Of a stretch of DNA of 10,553 nucleotides, positions 5,370 to 10,553 are shown in pieces. The number at the start of each line of letters is the position of its first letter. Within the stretch, counting starts at the first letter, position 1. The position numbers and the translations under genes are program-made. Location: the NCBI GenBank assembly GCA_002390825.1, contig DGQR01000192.1, positions 1 to 10,553 of the forward strand, written 5' to 3'. The notes below the pieces were generated by a model, which had not been told where the DNA came from, ran no database searches, and saw only the letters and a list, made by a program, of their open reading frames with translations. The DNA is from Rhodoferax sp. UBA4409. Its GTDB lineage: Bacteria; Pseudomonadota; Gammaproteobacteria; Burkholderiales; Burkholderiaceae_C.

Positions 5370-5755
5370 GCAGCTGCTTTGCGAAAACCCAGTCGCTTCA
5401 AGCGCAAAGCCGCTGCACAAGCAAGTGTCACCCCGAGCAGCACTTCCGCCCAGATGGTGAGGTTGGTTGCCAGCGTGTGCTCCGAGCAAAGGCCCAGGCT
5501 GTAGTGCAACAGTCCGTCTGCGCCCAGCAAACCATAAGCCACCAACAAAGCACATGCCGACCGAGACCAGCCGAGCCGGCTGGCGATCAAGGACAGGCCA
5601 CCCACCGCAACTACTGCCAACCACGCCAGGTACACCGACTCCCGCGTCATCCACACCGGCAAGCCGGGATAGAAGGCGATGTATTCGGCGTTGTGCGCGA
5701 AGTGCGTGAGGCTGGCGAGGGTGTAAAGAGCAAACAGCAGGTTCATAAAACTCAT
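5360..5755 (-). CDS. small multi-pass membrane protein of unknown function
   Basis: A 131-residue hydrophobic protein with about four predicted membrane helices (near residues 4-20, 41-58, 66-85 and 98-116) and a basic C-terminal tail (RLKRLGFRK). The first loop contains THFAHNAEYIAFYPGLPVWMT and a later loop HYSLGLCSEH; the His, Glu and Cys in these loops are unusual for a plain membrane anchor. I do not recognise a named family, although similar short proteins in related bacteria would not surprise me. The start is ATG 5755, which forms an ATGA overlap with the upstream gene's stop and has GAGG eight bases before it; the frame is open further to 5848, but that extension overlaps the upstream gene. 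ATG 5746 (MNLL) is an alternative. It is convergent with arsA, so a role in arsenic handling is not implied. Confidence 0.65.
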   Translation of the reverse strand: MSFMNLLFALYTLASLTHFAHNAEYIAFYPGLPVWMTRESVYLAWLAVVAVGGLSLIASRLGWSRSACALLVAYGLLGADGLLHYSLGLCSEHTLATNLTIWAEVLLGVTLACAAALRLKRLGFRKAAASF

Positions 5756-6204
5756 TCGAGTCGCCTCAAGTGCGAAATGACTTGAAGCTTGCGCACGATG
5801 GTGTGACATGCCCAAACACCCATGGCACCAAATGCAATGGCAAGCCACGGTGAAGACAGGCTGGAATTATTTGGATAGTCCAAGTAGAGGCGATAGAAAA
5901 CTAAAGAGGCGAAAAAAGCAAAAGCAAGACTCACATAGTCAGCGATTCGTACCGGTGAAAAAACCAGTGTCCCGTCGCGAGAGTCCCGCCAACCAAGAAC
6001 TGTGTTGGACCCTTGTGCTTTCAGGGGCCGTTCGAGGAAGGCGATGACCGTCATACCGGAATACACCTCTTGCCACCCTGGCACTACCCAGTTGTGCAAA
6101 CTTCCATCTGACAGCTTGAAAGAAATGTACGTCCAACGACTAAAACGAAATGCGTCTTTGGTGACTCGAACGACCTCATGAATCCTGACACGCTCAGCCC
6201 GCAA
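5752..6204 (-). CDS. hypothetical protein with soluble N-terminus and two C-terminal membrane segments
   Basis: A protein of about 150 residues that I do not recognise. The N-terminal part (RIHEVVRVTK, then WTYISFKLSDGSLHNWVVPG and VYSGMTVIAFLERP) looks like a small beta-strand-rich domain. It is followed by two hydrophobic stretches (IADYVSLAFAFFASLVFYRLYL and PWLAIAFGAMGVWACHTIV, the first in two parts by eye) and a basic end. I chose TTG 6204 because GGAG lies eight bases upstream. The frame is open to GTG 6249, but that start has no properly spaced ribosome site and would overlap the preceding gene by 32 bases. Its stop overlaps the next gene's ATG (ATGA). Base composition differs from the neighbours: 24 of 60 G+C at 5881-5940 against 34 of 60 at 3901-3960 in arsA, which hints at recent acquisition. 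Confidence 0.55.
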   Translation of the reverse strand: MRAERVRIHEVVRVTKDAFRFSRWTYISFKLSDGSLHNWVVPGWQEVYSGMTVIAFLERPLKAQGSNTVLGWRDSRDGTLVFSPVRIADYVSLAFAFFASLVFYRLYLDYPNNSSLSSPWLAIAFGAMGVWACHTIVRKLQVISHLRRLE

Positions 6205-6217
6205 GTTTGAAACTCCG

Positions 6218-6493
6218 TCAGTGGTCTTTGTTCGTGATGACCTTGTCACCCCTGCGCGGCTTGCCCGCGCGACCGGCTTTGGACCAGTCGTAGTCCTGGC
6301 CGTCCGGGGTTTTGCCGTCCACCACGGCGTCCACGCCCTGCTTGCCCACGTTCTGCGGGTTCTCGCTGGCCATGGTCACGAAGGTGTAGCCGGCATCCCG
6401 CTTTTCTTTGATGATTTGCAGGGCGTGCACCAGGTCAGCGGTCTCAGCGCCGTGGGATTGGCCCTCAGTGTCGGTCCAGTAGATTTTGAACAT
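6218..6493 (-). CDS. conserved-looking hypothetical protein, 91 residues
   Basis: A small, soluble, charged protein with no signal peptide or membrane segment. It begins MFKIYWTDTEGQSHGAETADL, has a helix-forming middle (VHALQIIKEKRDAGYTFVTMASENP), then VGKQGVDAVVDGKTPDGQDYDWSKAG, and a strongly basic tail (RAGKPRRGDKVITNKD). ATG 6493 has AAGG seven bases upstream. Normal codon use and GC content for this window suggest a real, resident gene. I do not recognise a domain and assign no function. It follows the acetyltransferase gene by 30 bases on the same strand and could be co-transcribed with it; the next gene downstream begins 13 bases after its stop if TTG 6204 is used. Confidence 0.7.
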   Translation of the reverse strand: MFKIYWTDTEGQSHGAETADLVHALQIIKEKRDAGYTFVTMASENPQNVGKQGVDAVVDGKTPDGQDYDWSKAGRAGKPRRGDKVITNKDH

Positions 6494-6523
6494 TGGGAGC
6501 CTTGAATTCAGAATTGCGAACGC

Positions 6524-7024
6524 TCAGTCCAGCCACTTTTGCATGAAGCCGGCCTGCCCCATGGCGGGGTCCAGCTCGTAGTAGGCAAAGCCCACGCGGC
6601 GATACAACTTTTCGGCGCCGGTGTTGCCCGACAGCACTTCCAGCGTGAGCTTGCAGGCGCTGCGCTCACGCGCGATGGTCTCGGCCAAGGCCAGCATCTG
6701 CTCACCGATGCGCTGGCCGCGGTAACCCGCCAGCACCGCCACATCGTGCACATTGACCAGTGGCTTGCACTTGAAGGTGGAAAACCCTTCAATGCAATTC
6801 ACCAAGCCCACGGGCACCGAGTCGTCTGCGGAGGCAAATGCCAGCACGCTGTAGGCCTGCGGGCGCGCGGCCAGCGAGGGCACCAAGTGCCCTTTGGCAA
6901 AGTCGCTCAAGGACTCGCCGCCGCCCATGGGGTCGCTGGCATAGGCGTCCAGCAGCATGACCAAGGCGGCCGCATGCACCGGGTTGGCGTAGTCCGCCTG
7001 CGTCACTCGAATGGCTGTGCTCAT
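6524..7024 (-). CDS. GNAT-family N-acetyltransferase
   Basis: A 166-residue single-domain GNAT enzyme, expected to transfer an acetyl group from acetyl-CoA to an amine. The central strand and acetyl-CoA loop are visible as VNVHDVAVLAGYRGQRIGEQML (the R/Q-x-x-G-x-G/A motif appears as RGQRIGE), followed by the alpha helix ALAETIARERSACKLTLEV and the family's closing motif NTGAEKLYRRVGFAYYEL. The N-terminus (residues 1-50, including DPMGGGESL) probably forms the substrate pocket. The substrate cannot be told from sequence. The gene starts only four bases after the glmM stop, so it is almost certainly in the same transcript. GlmM makes glucosamine-1-phosphate, which GlmU acetylates, but this protein does not look like a GlmU domain and any link to that step would be speculation. 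Confidence 0.85.
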   Translation of the reverse strand: MSTAIRVTQADYANPVHAAALVMLLDAYASDPMGGGESLSDFAKGHLVPSLAARPQAYSVLAFASADDSVPVGLVNCIEGFSTFKCKPLVNVHDVAVLAGYRGQRIGEQMLALAETIARERSACKLTLEVLSGNTGAEKLYRRVGFAYYELDPAMGQAGFMQKWLD

Positions 7025-7028
7025 GGCC

Positions 7029-8360
7029 TCAGGCTTTCAAAGTGTCGGCAATGCGCTGCGCGCAGCTTCTCGCCATGGTGGCATCGCGGGCTTCCACCAT
7101 CACGCGCACCAAGGGCTCGGTGCCGCTGGCGCGGATGAGCACGCGGCCGCTGTCGCCCAGTGCAGCTTCGGCGGCCTTGGTTTCTTCGGCCATGCGGGTG
7201 TTGCTCTTCCAGTCCTGACCGGGTGTCAAACGCACATTGATCAGGGTCTGCGGGAACAGTGTGACGCCGGCCAACAACTCGGCCATGGTTTTGCCGCTGC
7301 GTACACAGGCTTGCAGCACCTGCAATGCCGACACCAAGCCGTCGCCGGTGGTGTGCTTGTCCAGCGCGAGCAAGTGACCAGAGCCCTCGCCACCCAAGAT
7401 CCATTGGTGCTTTTCCAGCTCTTCGAGCACGTAACGGTCGCCCACCTTGGCACGCACAAACTGCACGCCGCGGGACTTGAGGGCGACTTCCACCGCCATG
7501 TTGGTCATGAGGGTGCCCACCACGCCGGGTACGTGCTCGTCGCGGCCCAGGCGGTCGTCGGCCATCAGGTACAGCAGTTCGTCCCCGTTGTAGAGGCGGC
7601 CATCGGCATCCACCAGTTGCAGGCGGTCAGCATCGCCGTCCAGCGCGATGCCAAAGTCGGCCTTGTGCTCTTGGACCGTCTTCACCAGCGCTTCAGGGTG
7701 AGTGGCGCCCACACCTTTGTTGATGTTCAGGCCATCGGGCGTGCAACCGATCGCGATGACTTCAGCGCCCAACTCGTGGAACACCTTGGGTGCAATGTGA
7801 TAGGCCGCGCCGTGTGCTGCGTCGACCACGAGCTTCATGCCCTTCAGGGTCAGGTCATTGGCAAACGTGCTCTTGCAAAACTCGATGTAGCGGCCGGCGG
7901 CGTCTTCCAAGCGGCGGGTTTTGCCCAGACTGGCGGAGTCCACCCACACAGGGGGTTTCTCGAGTTCCGCCTCGACAGCCAGCTCCCAGGCGTCGGGCAA
8001 TTTACTGCCTTTAGCGTTGAAGAACTTGATGCCGTTGTCTGCAAACGGGTTGTGGCTGGCGCTGATGACCACGCCCAACGACGCGCGCTGGGCGCGGGTC
8101 AGGTAGGCCACCCCCGGGGTGGGCAGCGGGCCCAGCAGCACTACGTCGACCCCTGCGGAGTTAAAGCCACTCTCCAGAGCGCTCTCCAGCATGTAGCCAG
8201 AAATCCGGGTGTCCTTGCCGATGAGCACCGTGGGGCGCGCCTCGGTTTCCTTGAGCACATGGCCCACTGCATGCGCCAAGCGCAACACGAAGTCGGGGGT
8301 GATGGGCGCTTGACCCACTGTGCCGCGAATGCCGTCAGTACCGAAATATCTTCTTCCCAT
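7029..8360 (-). CDS. glmM: Phosphoglucosamine mutase
   Basis: A 443-residue enzyme converting glucosamine-6-phosphate to glucosamine-1-phosphate, the step before GlmU in making UDP-GlcNAc for peptidoglycan and lipopolysaccharide. All hallmarks are at the positions known for E. coli GlmM: the start RRYFGTDGIRG, the phosphoserine loop VVISASHNPF with Ser102, the Mg-binding loop DGDADR (Asp241, Asp243, Asp245), the sugar loop GGEGSGH, and the phosphate-binding RASGTEPLVRVMVE near the C-terminus. The frame is open upstream to 8432, but ATG 8360 gives the standard N-terminus and has an AAAGAA ribosome site. It lies 80 bases downstream of folP, the usual order in beta- and gamma-proteobacteria. Confidence 0.96.
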   Translation of the reverse strand: MGRRYFGTDGIRGTVGQAPITPDFVLRLAHAVGHVLKETEARPTVLIGKDTRISGYMLESALESGFNSAGVDVVLLGPLPTPGVAYLTRAQRASLGVVISASHNPFADNGIKFFNAKGSKLPDAWELAVEAELEKPPVWVDSASLGKTRRLEDAAGRYIEFCKSTFANDLTLKGMKLVVDAAHGAAYHIAPKVFHELGAEVIAIGCTPDGLNINKGVGATHPEALVKTVQEHKADFGIALDGDADRLQLVDADGRLYNGDELLYLMADDRLGRDEHVPGVVGTLMTNMAVEVALKSRGVQFVRAKVGDRYVLEELEKHQWILGGEGSGHLLALDKHTTGDGLVSALQVLQACVRSGKTMAELLAGVTLFPQTLINVRLTPGQDWKSNTRMAEETKAAEAALGDSGRVLIRASGTEPLVRVMVEARDATMARSCAQRIADTLKA

Positions 8361-8440
8361 AGGTTCTTTCTGTTGGTTTTGTGTTTGATGAATCAGCCAC
8401 CGGCATTTGCTTGTGAGGAATGCCAGTGACAACGAATGAA

Positions 8441-9346
8441 CTAGCTATCAAGGTCTCGGACTGGCGCGCACGGAACCTGCTCTGCCTGCATGGCGGCCAG
8501 CACCCGGAGCCCGCTGAGGGTCTCGCGCACATCATGCACCCGCACCACATGCGCGCCGTTTTGGACTGCCAGCACCGCCGCCGTCACGCTAGGTGCAAGG
8601 CGCTGTTCGATACCGAGCCCTGCCCCGTGCGGCGAAGCAGTTTGGGTCACTGCTACGAGGGACGATTTGCGCGACCAACCCGCCAGCACCGCATAGCCTT
8701 GCGGCACGGCCTCCGCCTGGCGTGCGAGCAGTGAAAAATTCTGCGCCACTGTTTTGCCGAAGCCTATGCCCGGGTCCAGACAAATACGCGTCGAATCGAC
8801 TCCCAGCCCTTTTAAATCCAGCGCGAGCTGCTGCAAAAATGAGAGCACTTGGGGAACGACATCACCCGCCATCGGCGCCAGTTGCATGGTCTGCGGGTCG
8901 CGGTGCATGTGCATCAGGCACACCCCGCAGCTCGGGTGAGCCGTCACCACGTCTTGTCCGGTCTTGCCGCTCGCGTCACCACGCCAACGCAAAGCCCATA
9001 CATCGTTGATGATGTCAGCACCCAAGTCCAACGCTGCCTGCATCACTGCTGGCTTATAAGTATCCACCGACACCGGAACACCCAAAGTCACTGCATGGCG
9101 GATCACCGGCAATACCCGGGCAAGCTCCTCCTCCAAGCGCACCGGTGGCGCGCCCGGGCGGGTGGACTCACCGCCGATATCGAGAATATCCGCCCCATCC
9201 CGGAGCAACGCTTCGCAGTGCGCCATGGCTGCAGAGCTGGTGGCATGCTGACCACCATCCGAAAACGAATCCGGGGTGACGTTGACAATCCCCATGACAC
9301 GGGGACGGCTGAGGTCAATCGAAAAGCGGGAAGTCTGCCAATGCAT
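8441..9346 (-). CDS. folP: Dihydropteroate synthase
   Basis: A 301-residue TIM-barrel enzyme joining p-aminobenzoate to 6-hydroxymethyl-dihydropterin diphosphate in folate synthesis; it is the sulfonamide target. Family motifs are complete: VMGIVNVTPDSFSDGG (from residue 17), DILDIGGESTRPGA, VSVDTYKPAV, IINDVWAL, LDPGIGFGKT, GWSRKSSL and the C-terminal VRVHDVRET. The length is slightly above the common 275-285 residues, because of a longer loop after INDVWAL (GDASGKTGQDVVTAHPSC) and a short C-terminal tail. ATG 9346 gives the usual short leader before the first barrel strand; its ribosome site is weak. It sits between ftsH and glmM as in many proteobacteria, but a strong hairpin separates it from ftsH, so it may have its own promoter. 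Confidence 0.96.
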   Translation of the reverse strand: MHWQTSRFSIDLSRPRVMGIVNVTPDSFSDGGQHATSSAAMAHCEALLRDGADILDIGGESTRPGAPPVRLEEELARVLPVIRHAVTLGVPVSVDTYKPAVMQAALDLGADIINDVWALRWRGDASGKTGQDVVTAHPSCGVCLMHMHRDPQTMQLAPMAGDVVPQVLSFLQQLALDLKGLGVDSTRICLDPGIGFGKTVAQNFSLLARQAEAVPQGYAVLAGWSRKSSLVAVTQTASPHGAGLGIEQRLAPSVTAAVLAVQNGAHVVRVHDVRETLSGLRVLAAMQAEQVPCAPVRDLDS

Positions 9347-9367
9347 AGAACACCATTATCCCCAATG

Positions 9368-9394
9368 AAAACAGGGCCCGAGGGCCCTGTTTTT
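9368..9394 (-). terminator. Rho-independent terminator after ftsH
   Basis: A GC-rich hairpin, ACAGGGCC (9371-9378), loop CGAG, GGCCCTGT (9383-9390), is flanked by AAAA on the left and TTTT on the right. On the - strand it is followed by a T-tract 19 bases after the ftsH stop. The symmetry would let it work in both directions, but only ftsH reads into it here. Confidence 0.85.
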
Positions 9395-9412
9395 CACACA
9401 AACGCGATTTAG

Positions 9413-10553
9413 TTACGCCGCGTTTGGCGCTGGTTCTGCAGCAACTGCTGCTGCACCACCGCCACCGCCGCTGTTGGGCGGAGTGCGAGGGGTCCAGTCC
9501 TTTGGTGGACGGGGCTCGCGGCCAGCCATGATGTCGTCCAGCTGGTCGCTGTCGATGGTTTCCCACTCCAGCAAAGCCTTGGCCATGGCGTGCATCTTGT
9601 CTTGGTTGTCTTCAATCAGCTTGCGTGCCAGGGTGTATTGCTGGTCGATGATGCGGCGCACCTCAGAGTCCACTTTTTGCATGGTTTGCTCACTCATGCT
9701 GGTGGTCTTGGTTACGCTGCGACCCAGAAACACTTCGCCTTCGTTCTCGGCATACACCATAGGGCCCAAGGCGTCGGTCATACCGTAGCGGGTCACCATG
9801 TCACGGGCGATCGAGGTTGCGCGCTCAAAGTCATTCGACGCGCCGGTGGTCATTTGATTCATGAACACTTCTTCGGCGATACGGCCACCGAACAACATGC
9901 TGATTTGATTCAGCATGAACTCGCTGTCATACGAGTACCGGTCTTGCGAAGGCAGGCTCATGGTCACACCCAAGGCACGACCCCGGGGAATGATGGTCAC
10001 TTTGTGCACCGGATCGCACTTGGGCAGCATTTTGCCGATCAAGGCGTGGCCGGCTTCGTGGTAAGCCGTGTTCTTGCGCTCTTCCTCGGGCATGACCATG
10101 GACTTGCGCTCAGGTCCCATGATGATCTTGTCCTTGGCCTTTTCGAAGTCCTGCATTTCGACCAAGCGCGCATTGCGGCGGGCTGCCATCAGGGCTGCTT
10201 CGTTGCACAAGTTGGCCAGATCAGCACCACTCATACCGGGGGTGCCACGGGCGATCACGCTGGCGCTCACGTCTTGGCCCAAGGGCACTTTGCGCATGTG
10301 CACGTTCAGGATCTGTTCACGGCCGCGGATATCGGGCAGGGTCACATACACCTGGCGGTCAAAACGGCCGGGGCGCAGCAAAGCGGCATCCAGAATGTCT
10401 GGGCGGTTGGTAGCAGCTACCACGATCACGCCGACATTGGTCTCAAAGCCGTCCATCTCCACCAGCATCTGGTTCAGCGTCTGTTCGCGCTCGTCGTTGC
10501 CGCCACCCAGGCCGGCACCACGCTGGCGGCCCACGGCGTCGATTTCATCGATG
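9413..10553 (-). CDS. ftsH: ATP-dependent zinc metalloprotease FtsH, 5' end outside window
   Basis: The C-terminal 379 residues of FtsH, the membrane-anchored AAA+ protease that degrades short-lived and misassembled membrane and regulatory proteins (in E. coli, LpxC and sigma-32). The window begins within Walker B (IDEIDAVGRQRG). It then shows the second region of homology (NRPDILDAALLRPGRFDRQV, split), the AAA lid, and the zinc protease site HEAGH (encoded at 10046-10060), preceded by ERKNTAY. The third zinc ligand region (ASNDFERATSIARDMV) follows. The protein ends in a Pro/Gly/Ala-rich tail with a five-glycine run, typical of a disordered C-terminus. The N-terminal membrane segments and Walker A lie beyond the right edge. 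ftsH upstream of folP and glmM is the standard order. Confidence 0.97.
   Translation of the reverse strand, partial: IDEIDAVGRQRGAGLGGGNDEREQTLNQMLVEMDGFETNVGVIVVAATNRPDILDAALLRPGRFDRQVYVTLPDIRGREQILNVHMRKVPLGQDVSASVIARGTPGMSGADLANLCNEAALMAARRNARLVEMQDFEKAKDKIIMGPERKSMVMPEEERKNTAYHEAGHALIGKMLPKCDPVHKVTIIPRGRALGVTMSLPSQDRYSYDSEFMLNQISMLFGGRIAEEVFMNQMTTGASNDFERATSIARDMVTRYGMTDALGPMVYAENEGEVFLGRSVTKTTSMSEQTMQKVDSEVRRIIDQQYTLARKLIEDNQDKMHAMAKALLEWETIDSDQLDDIMAGREPRPPKDWTPRTPPNSGGGGGAAAVAAEPAPNAA

Noticed and set aside
5368..5386. GGCAGCTGCTTTGCG resembling the repeat arm
   Set aside because: It has one extra base within the arm and no second arm, and it codes for the Ala-rich C-terminus of the membrane protein.
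7011..8429. 472-codon + strand open frame opposite glmM
   Set aside because: It is a shadow of glmM: GlmM motifs are complete on the other strand, and this translation is His/Gly/Ala-rich with no known pattern.
8404..8432. Possible glmM promoter (TTGTCA as -35 on the - strand)
   Set aside because: At the proper spacing the -10 reads CAAATG, too far from consensus to call.
8361..8432. N-terminal extension of glmM to 8432
   Set aside because: GlmM proteins start at the RRYFGTDGIRG motif; catalytic residues fall on E. coli numbering only with the start at 8360.
8437..8463. Possible fourth, degenerate copy of the short repeat at the folP stop (GCTATCAAGG ... GGCGCGCA)
   Set aside because: Only the outer GCTATCAA and GCGCA blocks agree; the conserved AGCTGCT arm is absent, so it falls below what chance could give.

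Overview
The window looks like a chromosome segment of a beta-proteobacterium, most likely Comamonadaceae (Rhodoferax/Polaromonas/Acidovorax-like). This rests on the high-GC coding style, the conserved ftsH-folP-glmM order, the character of the proteins, and a short dispersed intergenic repeat of a type I associate with that family. No rRNA, tRNA, CRISPR array, transposase or integrase was seen.

Left edge (1-748): the N-terminal 202 codons of an OlsB-like GNAT N-acyltransferase (ornithine-lipid synthesis) run leftward off the window. Its 142-base upstream region is shared with the divergent arsR gene. It holds a Pho-box-like triple repeat on the olsB side and an AT-rich inverted repeat overlapping the arsR start codon.

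Centre (749-5318): a six-gene arsenic resistance operon on the + strand: arsR, thioredoxin/LMW-phosphatase-type arsC, an aquaporin (aqpS-like), glutaredoxin-type arsC, arsH and a two-domain arsA. From the first arsC onward the genes overlap by 4 or 8 bases or lie 3 bases apart. The inferred scheme is that two unrelated reductases turn As(V) into As(III), the aquaporin gives As(III) a way out, ArsH handles trivalent organoarsenicals, and ArsA is an arsenite-stimulated ATPase. No ArsB or Acr3 pump and no ArsD is encoded here, so the partner of ArsA is an open question and the most interesting point in the window. Three copies of one short repeat sit in the operon: between arsR and arsC, in frame inside the aquaporin gene, and across the arsA stop codon.

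Right half (5360-10553): seven genes on the - strand, convergent with the ars operon. In order of transcription they are ftsH (partial, running in from the right edge, ended by a strong hairpin terminator), folP, glmM, a GNAT acetyltransferase 4 bases after glmM, a 91-residue hypothetical, an AT-rich ORF with two predicted membrane segments, and a small multi-pass membrane protein coupled to it by an ATGA overlap. ftsH-folP-glmM is a housekeeping block (membrane protease, folate synthesis, UDP-GlcNAc precursor synthesis). The last three genes are unrecognised and look accessory.
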